NCBI RefSeq assembly: GCF_034720595.1
Contig: NZ_JAYESJ010000001.1
Coordinates: 3,622,001 to 3,686,000 of the forward strand
Direction: 5' to 3'
From: Rhizobium sp. CC-YZS058
GTDB taxonomy: Bacteria; Pseudomonadota; Alphaproteobacteria; Rhizobiales; Rhizobiaceae
DNA: 64,000 bases
Numbering within the stretch: position 1 is the stretch's first letter; every line of letters starts with the position of its first letter. The translations under genes were made by a program, and so were the position numbers. The notes below the pieces were generated by a model that was not told the DNA's origin, ran no database searches, and saw only the letters and a list, made by a program, of their open reading frames with translations. This document shows positions 7,503-15,868 of this stretch, piece by piece.

Positions 7503-9055
7503 GCCTCGCCCTCTTCCTTCCCCGCGATGCCGCTGCCCTGGCTGTCGGCGCCGATCGCGTGGCGCGTGCGATCGAGGCCGAGGCCGCCGCACGGCAGCAG
7601 ACGATCACCCTCACCCGCACCGGCTCGCGCGGCCTGCACTGGCTGGAGCCGATGCTGGAACTCGACACGCCGGCCGGGCGCCTTGCCTATGGCCCGGTCA
7701 AGGCCGGGGACGTGCCGGCGCTTCTGGCAGACCTTCTGGAAGGCCGGCAGGAACACCCTCTCTGTCTCGGCCTCACCGAGGAGATCCCCTTTCTCAAGAG
7801 CCAGACGCGGCTGACCTTCGCCCGCTGCGGCGTGATCGACCCGCTGTCGATCGACGACTACCGTGCCCATGGCGGCTTGAGGGGTCTCGAGGCGGCGCTG
7901 GCCACGGCGCCGGCGGCGATCGTCGATGCCGTTACCCAATCTGGCCTGCGCGGCCGCGGCGGCGCCGGCTTCCCAACCGGTATCAAGTGGAAGACGGTGC
8001 TCGATTGCACCGACCCGAAGAAATACATCGTCTGCAACGCCGACGAGGGTGACAGCGGCACCTTTGCCGATCGGATGATCATGGAAGGCGACCCCTTCGT
8101 GCTGATCGAAGGCATGGCGATCGCGGGCCTGGCAACGGGCGCAACCAAAGGCTTCGTTTACATCCGCTCGGAATATCCGCACGCCATCGCCACCATGGCT
8201 GCGGCGGTGGCCCGGGCGGAAGACGCCGGCCTGCTCGGTCCGTCGCTGCTGGGGTCGGGGCGCAGTTTTTCGATCGAAATCCGCGCCGGCGCCGGCGCCT
8301 ATGTCTGCGGCGAGGAGACCGCGCTGCTCAATTCGCTCGAAGGAAAGCGCGGCACGGTGCGCGCCAAGCCGCCCCTGCCTGCGCACAAGGGCCTGTTCGG
8401 GAAACCGACCGTCATCAACAATGTCATCTCGCTCGCCTCCGTGCCGGTCATTCTCGACAAGGGCGCCGCCTTCTACCGTGATTTCGGCCTGGGACGCTCG
8501 CGCGGCACCATCCCGATCCAGATCGCCGGCAATGCGCGCTGTCCCGGCCTCTACGAAGTCGCCTTCGGGCTGACGCTCGGCCAGATCGTCGACGAGATCG
8601 CCGGCGGCACGGCCAGCGGACGTCCGGTCAAGGCGGTGCAGGTCGGCGGGCCGCTCGGCGCCTATTTCCCCCGCGCGCTCTTCGACACGCCGTTCGATTA
8701 CGAATCCTTTGCCGCGGCCGGCGGCCTGATCGGCCATGCCGGCGTCACGATCTTCGACGACACCGCCGACATGCTCAAGCAGGCCCGCTTCGCCTTCGAA
8801 TTCTGCGCCGTCGAAAGCTGCGGGAAATGCACCCCCTGCCGAATCGGCTCCACCCGCGGCGTCGAGGTGATGGACCGCATCGCTCAGGGCATCGAACCGG
8901 CAGCCAATACTGCGCTCGTCGAGGATCTCTGCAACACGATGAAATTCGGCTCGCTCTGCGCGCTCGGCGGCTTCACCCCCTACCCGGTTTTGAGCGCACT
9001 GACCCACTTCCCCGACGACTTCGGCAGCGCGACGGTGCGGGAGGCGGCAGAATGA
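7499..9055 (+). CDS. fdsB: NAD-dependent formate dehydrogenase beta subunit FdsB
   Basis: NuoF-like subunit carrying FMN, the NAD site and a [4Fe-4S] cluster, 518 aa with the N-terminal thioredoxin-like NuoE-type extension (residues 1-110) usual for FdsB. Motifs: RGRGGAGFPTGIKWK (FMN/NAD glycine-rich loop), CNADEGDSGTFADR, and the cluster ligands ESCGKCTPCRIGS near residue 442 plus the final Cys in GSLCALGG. ATG overlaps the fdsG stop (ATGA). The following operon gene fdsA begins only 753 bases later, because the reversed hicA-hicB module has been placed between them. Confidence 0.93.
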   Translation: MSLALFLPRDAAALAVGADRVARAIEAEAAARQQTITLTRTGSRGLHWLEPMLELDTPAGRLAYGPVKAGDVPALLADLLEGRQEHPLCLGLTEEIPFLKSQTRLTFARCGVIDPLSIDDYRAHGGLRGLEAALATAPAAIVDAVTQSGLRGRGGAGFPTGIKWKTVLDCTDPKKYIVCNADEGDSGTFADRMIMEGDPFVLIEGMAIAGLATGATKGFVYIRSEYPHAIATMAAAVARAEDAGLLGPSLLGSGRSFSIEIRAGAGAYVCGEETALLNSLEGKRGTVRAKPPLPAHKGLFGKPTVINNVISLASVPVILDKGAAFYRDFGLGRSRGTIPIQIAGNARCPGLYEVAFGLTLGQIVDEIAGGTASGRPVKAVQVGGPLGAYFPRALFDTPFDYESFAAAGGLIGHAGVTIFDDTADMLKQARFAFEFCAVESCGKCTPCRIGSTRGVEVMDRIAQGIEPAANTALVEDLCNTMKFGSLCALGGFTPYPVLSALTHFPDDFGSATVREAAE

Positions 9056-9063
9056 GCAGATCG

Positions 9064-9489
9064 TCAGGCCGCGTCGCGCACCGAGACAACGATCTCCCGG
9101 CCGAGCGTTCGCAAGGCATCCTGGAGGGCGCCGATCTTCGAGGGATGGTCGGGATCGAGCAGGCGGCGCGCCTCATTCTCGCTCTTGCCCAGCCGTCGCG
9201 CCAGATCCGTCTTGCTGATGGCCGACGCGCGAAAGGCTTGGACGAGGGCGAGCTTGGCAGCCACGTCCGCCTCGACCGCGATCGGAACACCATCCCTCGC
9301 CTGCGATATCGGCAGCGCCTCGCCCGAAGCCAACACGCCGCGCAGCGCGAGCGACAGCGCCTCGCGCGCCTGCGCCAAGGCTTCGTCTCGCGTCTCGCCA
9401 GCGGTGATCGCCTGGGGCACATCGGCGAAGGTCACCAGGAAGCCGCCATCCGGGTCCGGCTTCAGCGTTGCATGATAGGTGAACTCCAT
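9064..9489 (-). CDS. hicB: HicB-family antitoxin
   Basis: Antitoxin of a type II toxin-antitoxin pair, 141 aa. The N-terminal HicB partial RNase-H-like fold is recognisable (FTYHATLKPDPDGGFLVTF, then ITAGETRDEALAQAREAL), and the C-terminal half is a helix-turn-helix (KTDLARRLGKSENEARRLL) that would bind its own operator. GGAGACGG precedes the ATG. It sits opposite the fds genes, its stop only 8 bases from that of fdsB, and begins 27 bases after the restored end of hicA, the normal hicA-hicB order. The reading frame is intact, unlike hicA. Confidence 0.88.
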   Translation of the reverse strand: MEFTYHATLKPDPDGGFLVTFADVPQAITAGETRDEALAQAREALSLALRGVLASGEALPISQARDGVPIAVEADVAAKLALVQAFRASAISKTDLARRLGKSENEARRLLDPDHPSKIGALQDALRTLGREIVVSVRDAA

Positions 9490-9516
9490 CGTCCGTCTCC
9501 TTGCGACCGCATCGCC

Positions 9517-9710
9517 TCAGTCGAGCCCAAGCTGCTTTCTCACAAGCCGGCAGTAGCTGGGCGTCAGCTCTCCAGATTTGACGGTGCTCGACCGTTCACC
9601 CAGATGAACCCGATAATGCGAACCTTCCCCCGGTCGGTAAAGACGGTGAAGGGCAGTCCGCGCTCTTCGGCGGCCTTGCGCAATTCCCGGAGGAACTGGT
9701 CACGCTTCAT
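9517..9710 (-). pseudogene. hicA: hicA-family toxin gene with a one-base frameshift
   Basis: From the ATG at 9710 the frame reads MKRDQFLRELRKAAEERG and on to FTDRGK, then drifts into unrelated sequence and stops at codon 47. Adding one G after the GGGAAG run restores GSHYRVHLGERSSTVKSG, then GELTPSYCRLVRKQLGLD and a TGA at 9517, a textbook 64-residue HicA (dsRBD-like mRNA interferase) with its catalytic His in GSHY. So the toxin is broken by a single-base loss, is rescued by ribosomal frameshifting, or the base was missed in sequencing. hicB follows 27 bases downstream. Confidence 0.8.
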
Positions 9711-9741
9711 CCCCCGGCTCCAGTATCCGACGATCAAGATT

Positions 9742-9759
9742 ACGCACATTTTTGTGCGT
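9742..9759. promoter_or_regulatory. Inverted repeat upstream of hicA, candidate HicB operator
   Basis: ACGCACA / TGTGCGT perfect 7-bp arms with a TTTT loop, 32-49 bases upstream of the hicA start. HicB antitoxins autoregulate by binding such dyads through their HTH; the link here is inference. Confidence 0.5.
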
Positions 9760-9808
9760 CCTTCAAGTTTTTGCCCTGCCGCACCCCACGCATCTTCGGA
9801 GGCTCCTG

Positions 9809-12688
9809 ATGCCCCTCGTTCCTGAAACCGACTACGGCACTCCCGCTTCACGGGCGAGCGCTGAGGTGACGCTGACGATCGATGGGCGGGCGGTGACGGT
9901 GCCGGAGGGGACCTCGATCATGCGGGCCTCCATGGAGGCCGGCATCCAGGTGCCGAAACTCTGCGCGACCGATATGGTCGATGCCTTCGGCTCCTGCCGG
10001 CTTTGTCTGGTCGAAATCGAAGGCCGGGCGGGAACGCCGGCCTCCTGCACAACGCCGGTGGCACCCGGCCTCGTCGTTCACACCCAGACATCGCGGCTGA
10101 AGGATATCCGCAAGGGGGTGATGGAGCTCTACATCTCCGACCATCCGCTCGACTGTCTGACCTGCGCGGCCAATGGCGACTGCGAGCTGCAGGACATGGC
10201 TGGCGCCGTGGGCCTGCGCGAGGTCCGCTATGGCATGGACGGCGACAACCACGTCAAGGCACGGAGCGGCGACGGCATCAATGCCAAATGGATGCCGAAG
10301 GACGAATCCAACCCCTATTTCACCTATGATCCGTCCAAATGCATCGTCTGTTCGCGCTGTGTGCGGGCCTGCGAGGAGGTGCAGGGCACCTTCGCGCTGA
10401 CCATCGAAGGCCGTGGCTTCGACAGCCGGGTCTCCGCCGGCCAGCACGAAGCCTTCCTCTCCTCCGAATGCGTCTCCTGCGGCGCCTGCGTGCAGGCCTG
10501 CCCCACCGCGACGCTGACGGAGAAATCGGTGATCGCCATCGGCCAGCCCGAGCATTCCGTCGTCACCACCTGCGCCTATTGCGGGGTCGGCTGCTCCTTC
10601 AAGGCGGAAATGCGCGGCGAGGAGCTGGTGCGCATGGTGCCCTGGAAGGATGGCCAGGCAAACCGCGGCCATTCCTGCGTCAAGGGTCGCTTCGCCTATG
10701 GCTATTCCACCCATCGCGAGCGCATCCTCAACCCGATGATCCGCGACAAGGTCACCGATCCCTGGCGGGAGGTGAGCTGGGCGGAGGCGCTGGCGCACAC
10801 CGCGGCCGAGTTCCGCCGCATCCAGTATCAATATGGCCGCGAGGCGATCGGCGGCATTACCTCCTCGCGCTGCACGAACGAGGAGACCTTTCTCGTGCAG
10901 AAGCTGATCCGCGCCGGCTTCGGCAACAACAATGTCGACACCTGCGCGCGCGTCTGCCATTCGCCGACCGGCTACGGCCTCGGCCAGGCCTTCGGCACCT
11001 CGGCCGGCACCCAGAATTTCGATTCGGTCGAAGAGACCGATGTGGTGATCCTGATCGGCGCCAACCCGACCGATGGCCATCCGGTCTTTGCCTCGCGGCT
11101 GAAGAAGCGGCTGAGACAGGGCGCCAAGCTGATCGTCATCGATCCGCGCCGGATCGACCTGGTGCGCTCGCCGCATATCGAGGCAGCCTTCCACCTGCCG
11201 CTGCTACCGGGCACCAATGTCGCGGTGGTCACCGCGCTCGCCCATGTGATCGTCACCGAGGGCCTGTTCGACGAGGCCTTTATCCGCGAACGCTGCGACT
11301 GGTCGGAATTCGAGGACTGGGCGGCCTTCGTGGCCGAGGAACGCCATAGCCCCGAGGCGATCGAGGCGCTGACCGGCGTTCCCGCCGAAACGCTGCGGGG
11401 TGCCGCCCGGCTGTTCGCCACCGGCGGCAATGGCGCGATCTATTACGGCCTCGGCGTTACCGAGCACAGCCAGGGCTCGACCACGGTGATGGCGATCGCC
11501 AATCTCGCCATGGCCACCGGCAATATCGGTCGGCCGGGCGTGGGTGTGAACCCGCTGCGGGGGCAGAACAATGTGCAGGGCTCCTGTGACATGGGCTCCT
11601 TCCCGCACGAGCTGCCCGGCTATCGCCATGTGTCCGACGACGCCACCCGCTCGGTCTTCGAAACGCTCTGGGGCGTGACGCTGTCCGACGAGCCGGGCCT
11701 GCGCATCCCCAACATGTTGGACGCCGCGGTCGACGGCACCTTCAAGGGGCTTTACATCCAGGGCGAGGACATCCTGCAATCCGACCCCGATACCCGCCAT
11801 GTCGCGGCCGGCCTGGCCGCGATGGACTGCGTGGTGGTGCAGGACCTGTTCCTGAACGAGACCGCCAACTACGCCCATGTCTTCCTGCCGGGCTCGACCT
11901 TTTTGGAAAAGGACGGCACCTTCACCAATGCCGAGCGACGCATCAACCGCGTGCGCAAGGTGATGACGCCGCGCAATGGGCTGGCCGACTGGGAGGTGAC
12001 CCAGAAGCTCGCCCAGGCCATGGGCCTCGACTGGCACTACGGCCACCCGTCCGAGATCATGGACGAGATCGCCGCCACCACGCCGAGCTTCGCCAAGGTC
12101 TCCTATGCCTATCTCGACCAGATCGGCTCGGTACAATGGCCCTGCAACGAGACGAAGCCGCTCGGCTCGCCGATCATGCATGTGGACGGCTTCGTGCGCG
12201 GCAAGGGCAAGTTCATCCGCACCGAATATGTGGCGACGGACGAGAAGACCGGGCCGCGCTTTCCGCTGCTGCTCACCACGGGGCGCATTCTCAGCCAGTA
12301 TAATGTCGGCGCGCAGACGCGGCGCACGGAGAATGTCGTCTGGCATGAGGAGGACCGCCTGGAGATCCATCCGCACGATGCGGAGCTGCGCGGCATTCGT
12401 GATGGGGATTGGGTGCGGCTCGCCAGCCGCTCGGGCGAGACGACGCTGCGGGCGCTGATCACCGACCGCGTCGCGCCGGGCGTGGTCTACACGACCTTCC
12501 ACCACCCGACGACGCAGGCCAATGTCATCACCACCGATTTCTCGGACTGGGCCACCAACTGTCCGGAGTACAAGGTGACGGCCGTGCAGGTCTCGCCCTC
12601 GAACGGCCCCTCCGACTGGCAGCGCGATTACGAGGACCAGGCGCGGCAGTCGCGCCGGATCGCGGCTAAGCTGGAGGCAGCGGAGTGA
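9809..12688 (+). CDS. fdsA: NAD-dependent formate dehydrogenase alpha (molybdenum) subunit FdsA
   Basis: Catalytic subunit oxidising formate to CO2, 959 aa, cytoplasmic. Order of domains: N-terminal [2Fe-2S] ferredoxin domain (Cys in GSCRLCLVE), NuoG-type HxxxCxxC cluster (HPLDCLTCAANGDCEL), two [4Fe-4S] ferredoxin motifs (CIVCSRCVRAC and CVSCGACVQAC), a further cluster in TCAYCGVGCSF, then the bis-MGD molybdopterin domain. The likely molybdenum ligand is Cys383, followed by His384 (RVCHSPT), and the enzyme has Cys rather than selenocysteine. ATG at 9809 follows GGAGGC; in-frame sequence upstream to 9752 looks like leader. Its stop overlaps the GTG of fdsC. Confidence 0.95.
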   Translation: MPLVPETDYGTPASRASAEVTLTIDGRAVTVPEGTSIMRASMEAGIQVPKLCATDMVDAFGSCRLCLVEIEGRAGTPASCTTPVAPGLVVHTQTSRLKDIRKGVMELYISDHPLDCLTCAANGDCELQDMAGAVGLREVRYGMDGDNHVKARSGDGINAKWMPKDESNPYFTYDPSKCIVCSRCVRACEEVQGTFALTIEGRGFDSRVSAGQHEAFLSSECVSCGACVQACPTATLTEKSVIAIGQPEHSVVTTCAYCGVGCSFKAEMRGEELVRMVPWKDGQANRGHSCVKGRFAYGYSTHRERILNPMIRDKVTDPWREVSWAEALAHTAAEFRRIQYQYGREAIGGITSSRCTNEETFLVQKLIRAGFGNNNVDTCARVCHSPTGYGLGQAFGTSAGTQNFDSVEETDVVILIGANPTDGHPVFASRLKKRLRQGAKLIVIDPRRIDLVRSPHIEAAFHLPLLPGTNVAVVTALAHVIVTEGLFDEAFIRERCDWSEFEDWAAFVAEERHSPEAIEALTGVPAETLRGAARLFATGGNGAIYYGLGVTEHSQGSTTVMAIANLAMATGNIGRPGVGVNPLRGQNNVQGSCDMGSFPHELPGYRHVSDDATRSVFETLWGVTLSDEPGLRIPNMLDAAVDGTFKGLYIQGEDILQSDPDTRHVAAGLAAMDCVVVQDLFLNETANYAHVFLPGSTFLEKDGTFTNAERRINRVRKVMTPRNGLADWEVTQKLAQAMGLDWHYGHPSEIMDEIAATTPSFAKVSYAYLDQIGSVQWPCNETKPLGSPIMHVDGFVRGKGKFIRTEYVATDEKTGPRFPLLLTTGRILSQYNVGAQTRRTENVVWHEEDRLEIHPHDAELRGIRDGDWVRLASRSGETTLRALITDRVAPGVVYTTFHHPTTQANVITTDFSDWATNCPEYKVTAVQVSPSNGPSDWQRDYEDQARQSRRIAAKLEAAE

Positions 12689-13512
12689 GCCGGCCGACGG
12701 CGCGCGCCGTTCCCGAACTTGCCCGGCGGATGGGTGCTTTGCGCCCCTCCAGCCGGCAGGTGCCGGAGGAGGTGCCGGTGGCGCTGAGCTATGGCGGCTC
12801 CACCCATGCGGTGATGATGGCGACGCCTGCCGATCTCACCGATTTCGCCATCGGTTTCAGCCTCACCGAAGGCATCATCGCGACGGCCGGCGAGATCGAG
12901 GAGATCGAGGTTCTGGACGCAGAGGAAGGCATCGACCTGCAGATCGCGCTCCGCGAAGACCGCAGCGCCGCGCTCGCTGCCCGCAGGCGGCACATGGCCG
13001 GCCCGGTCGGCTGTGGCCTGTGCGGCATCGAATCGCTCGAACAGGCGGTCCGGCGCGTGCCCTCCTGCGCCACCGCCCGGCTGCGGCTTTCCGCGGACGA
13101 GATCGCGGCGGCGGTGGAGGCGCTCGGGGAGAACCAGCCGCTGCATGCGCTGACCCGCGCCGTGCATGGCGCCGGTTTCTTCGTTCCCGGCGAAGGATTG
13201 ATCGCCGTGCGCGAGGATGTCGGCCGGCACAATGCGCTGGACAAGCTGGCCGGCGCGGTTCTGGCGCTTGGGCGCGACGGCGCGCACGGCGCCGTGGTCG
13301 TCACTAGCCGCATCTCTGTTGAAATGGTGCAGAAGACGGCCATTCTGGGCAGTCCGATCCTGATTGCGATTTCCGCTCCGACGGCGCTTGCGATCCGCAC
13401 GGCCGACGAGGCCGGCGTGACTCTGGTGGCGCTGGCCCGCGGCGCGGAGTTCGAAATCTTCACCCATTCCGACCGACTTCGCCTGGAGGCGCCGGATGCC
13501 GATGTCGCTTGA
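12685..13512 (+). CDS. fdsC: Formate dehydrogenase accessory protein FdsC (FdhD family)
   Basis: FdhD-type chaperone that binds and modifies (sulfurates) the bis-MGD cofactor before insertion into FdsA; 275 aa. Family features: LSYGGSTHAVMMATPADLTD, then DFAIGFSLTEGII, the Cys-containing loop GPVGCGLCGIESL (the CxxC essential in FdhD), and DVGRHNALDKLAGA. Start is a GTG overlapping the fdsA stop (GTGA), indicating tight coupling. It is followed by fdsD with a 17-base overlap. Confidence 0.93.
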   Translation: MSRPTARAVPELARRMGALRPSSRQVPEEVPVALSYGGSTHAVMMATPADLTDFAIGFSLTEGIIATAGEIEEIEVLDAEEGIDLQIALREDRSAALAARRRHMAGPVGCGLCGIESLEQAVRRVPSCATARLRLSADEIAAAVEALGENQPLHALTRAVHGAGFFVPGEGLIAVREDVGRHNALDKLAGAVLALGRDGAHGAVVVTSRISVEMVQKTAILGSPILIAISAPTALAIRTADEAGVTLVALARGAEFEIFTHSDRLRLEAPDADVA

Positions 13513-13870
13513 AAACCCGTCCGCCCATACGACGGAGGAAAAGCTGGTGCGCATGGCCAACCAGATCGCAACCTTCTTCGCCTCGCAGCCGGCGGAGATC
13601 CGCGTCGAAGGTGTGGCGACCCATATCAACAAATTCTGGGAGACCCGCATGCGGCGCGCCCTCTTCGCGCTCGCCGCATCAGGGGATGTGGGGCTCGACC
13701 CCCTGGTCATGGCCGCCCTGCCGCTGATCCGCCGTCCCGCCACCCAGGTGGACGGACAGGGGCAGACGCCGATCGGCACCGGCACGCGCCCTATCGCCGG
13801 CACCACCGGCGGCGAGGGACAGGCGGCCGGCGAATCGCTATCCGAACCGAGCATTCCCGAACAGCACTGA
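13496..13870 (+). CDS. fdsD: Formate dehydrogenase delta subunit FdsD
   Basis: Small last gene of the operon, 124 aa. The first 75 residues are the FdsD domain (EEKLVRMANQIATFFAS, then THINKFWETRMRRALF), which in related enzymes accompanies the FdsABG complex and aids assembly. The C-terminal 50 residues are low-complexity, rich in Gly, Thr and Pro. The ATG at 13496 has GGAGG six bases upstream; a second ATG two codons on is possible. It overlaps the end of fdsC. Confidence 0.88.
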   Translation: MPMSLENPSAHTTEEKLVRMANQIATFFASQPAEIRVEGVATHINKFWETRMRRALFALAASGDVGLDPLVMAALPLIRRPATQVDGQGQTPIGTGTRPIAGTTGGEGQAAGESLSEPSIPEQH

Positions 13871-13880
13871 ACGTTCGCCA

Positions 13881-13903
13881 GCCTGCCGGTCAGAGCGGCA
13901 GGC
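13881..13903 (+). terminator. Hairpin after fdsD, possible terminator
   Basis: GCCTGCCG (13881-13888) pairs perfectly with CGGCAGGC (13896-13903) around a 7-base loop, 10 bases after the fdsD stop. There is no T-run, so termination is uncertain. Confidence 0.4.
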
Positions 13904-13999
13904 GAGGTGGCGCTCTCCTGCGGATCGGAAAGGCCGAGGCGGCGGGCTGCACCGAACGCGAGGCATGGAGGCCAGAAACCGTATGCCTGGGCGCTCACT

Positions 14000-14800
14000 T
14001 CATGCCGTGCGGCGAAAGATCGTCGGGAACCAGTCTTCCCGAAGCCGGTCGCCAGCGGTCATTCCATGGCCCGGGAAGGGCGGCGAAGTCCGCCCGGGGC
14101 GCTCCACATAGCGTGCATCATCGCCGACCAGACGCAGCGAGAAGGCGCGGCGGCGGGTTTCGCTGTTGTTCCCCCGTGCGCCATGCAGGGTGTCGTAGTG
14201 GAAGGCGACCGCGTCTCCAGGCTCCATCTCCCACTCCCGCACATCCATTCCCTGCGCGTCCGGATCGGGCACGGGTTGATATCTGTCGTCGTCCGCGTAG
14301 AAATTTTCCTCCGACAGCCAGCGGATCGGCAGCACCGGCTTGTCCCAGAGATGAGAGCCCGCCACGCAGCGCAGCGTCGCCTCCCGCACGGGATCGAGCG
14401 GGGACCAGAAGCTGACGGTCTGCCGCCCTTCGACGAAGTAGTAGGGGCCATCCTGATGCCAGGGCGTCGGCTTCGACGTCCCCGGTTCCTTGACCAGCAC
14501 ATGATCGTGGAACAGCTGGACCGTATCGGACCCCATCAGATCGGCCGCCACCTCGGCCACGGCCGACTGCCGGATTACCGTGTTGAACTCGTCGATGCGC
14601 TGCCAGTTGCAGTAATCGTCGAAGAAACGCCCGCCCTCGCCCGCCTTCAGGTTTTCTGCCGCATAGGGCCCAGGCTCGGCCATGTTGACCTCGACGCCGC
14701 GACGCAGCCGCTCGACCTCTTCCCGGAACAGGCCTTTGATGAAGACGACGCCGTCACGCTGGAAGGTGTCGATATGATCCTGTGTCAGGAGAGCGTGCAT
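14000..14800 (-). CDS. Phytanoyl-CoA dioxygenase (PhyH) family 2-oxoglutarate/Fe(II) oxygenase
   Basis: Soluble non-heme iron hydroxylase of 266 aa. The iron triad can be placed at His115 and Asp117 (WHQDGPYYFVEG) and His206 (HYDTLHGARGN); an Arg about 11 residues later (RRRAF) would bind 2-oxoglutarate. The substrate is unknown; PhyH relatives hydroxylate small acids, ectoine and phosphonates as well as phytanoyl-CoA. The ATG at 14800 has GAAAGGA six bases upstream; a TTG five codons earlier overlaps that ribosome site and is unlikely. It is transcribed divergently from a LysR gene 88 bases away, which is therefore its probable regulator. Confidence 0.85.
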   Translation of the reverse strand: MHALLTQDHIDTFQRDGVVFIKGLFREEVERLRRGVEVNMAEPGPYAAENLKAGEGGRFFDDYCNWQRIDEFNTVIRQSAVAEVAADLMGSDTVQLFHDHVLVKEPGTSKPTPWHQDGPYYFVEGRQTVSFWSPLDPVREATLRCVAGSHLWDKPVLPIRWLSEENFYADDDRYQPVPDPDAQGMDVREWEMEPGDAVAFHYDTLHGARGNNSETRRRAFSLRLVGDDARYVERPGRTSPPFPGHGMTAGDRLREDWFPTIFRRTA

Positions 14801-14888
14801 GGGGCGTCCTTTCAAGTGGAGGTCCTTGCAGCATGGCGGGTTCGATTATAAATTTCTAATACGGATTTTCGAAGGGAGTCATAGGCTG

Positions 14889-15821
14889 ATGCTGCATGTG
14901 ACCTTGCGGCAGCTGGAATATGTCGTGGCTGTCGCCAAGGCAGGCAGTCTCTCGGCGGCGGCGGCGGTGCTGAATGTCTCTCAACCCGCCCTGTCGGTGG
15001 CGATCGGCCAAGTGGAAAACCGGGTCGGCGAGGCGCTCTTCCAGCGCCGCAAGGGGATTGCCGTCACCCTGACCCCGTTCGGCCGGCTGTTCCTGCCGGA
15101 GGCGGAGACGCTGCTTGCCGATGCTGCCCGTCTGGATGCGCCGGGCATGCTTTCCCGCCGTCCGCAGGGTCATGTGCGGCTCGGCATTCTCGACGAACTC
15201 GCACCGAACTGGCTGGCACCGATCCTGCGCCGGCTGCGCCAAGCCTTTCCGCAAACCGAGATCAGCTGCCGCACGGTCTCCTTCGAAGCGCTGGCCGACA
15301 AGCTTCTCTCGGGCCAGATCGATCTGGGCCTGACCTATGATCTCGGCCTCGATGCCAGCTTTCGCCGGGAAGCGGTAGCCCGGGCGGCGCCCTACATCTG
15401 GGTCCCTCCCGACGATCCTCTGGCGGGCCGGAGCATGGCCATGCTGGCGGAGATTGCCGACCGGCCGTTGATCCTCTCCGACCAGGGCCTGTCGATCCGC
15501 CATATGCTGACCCTGTTCGCCGCCATCGGCCGGACACCGCGCATCTGCCACAGGGCAAGCTCGATCGAGCTTCTGCGCAGCCTGGCCGCCAATGGTGAAG
15601 GAACGGGGCTCAGCTACACGCGGCCTCTCGGCGGCATCACCAGCGACGGCCTGCCGATCTGCCGCGTGGTCATCGGCGACAGCCACGCGATCGAGCCGAT
15701 CGTGCTCGCCTCGGCTGAGACCCAACCCGCGCCCTTGCCTGCAATCCGGGCGGAGATCTGCCACCTCGGCGCAGCCCGTGACCTGGCCGAGGTCGCCGGC
15801 GCCACGACCGAGACCGGATAG
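14889..15821 (+). CDS. LysR-family transcriptional regulator
   Basis: 310-aa LysR regulator with an N-terminal helix-turn-helix (residues 14-36, KAGSLSAAAAVLNVSQPALS) and a periplasmic-binding-like effector domain (GHVRLGILDELAPNWLAP onward). I start it at the ATG at 14889 (MLHVTLRQLEYVV); longer in-frame sequence upstream overlaps the dioxygenase start and lacks family similarity. It faces away from the PhyH dioxygenase gene across an 88-bp gap, the classic arrangement for a LysR and its target, and converges on the hydroxyacid dehydrogenase gene. Confidence 0.87.
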   Translation: MLHVTLRQLEYVVAVAKAGSLSAAAAVLNVSQPALSVAIGQVENRVGEALFQRRKGIAVTLTPFGRLFLPEAETLLADAARLDAPGMLSRRPQGHVRLGILDELAPNWLAPILRRLRQAFPQTEISCRTVSFEALADKLLSGQIDLGLTYDLGLDASFRREAVARAAPYIWVPPDDPLAGRSMAMLAEIADRPLILSDQGLSIRHMLTLFAAIGRTPRICHRASSIELLRSLAANGEGTGLSYTRPLGGITSDGLPICRVVIGDSHAIEPIVLASAETQPAPLPAIRAEICHLGAARDLAEVAGATTETG

Positions 15822-15868
15822 GACAAGGCGCGTGCCGCACCGCATGAGCCTGCGCGCCGGCAATCGCC

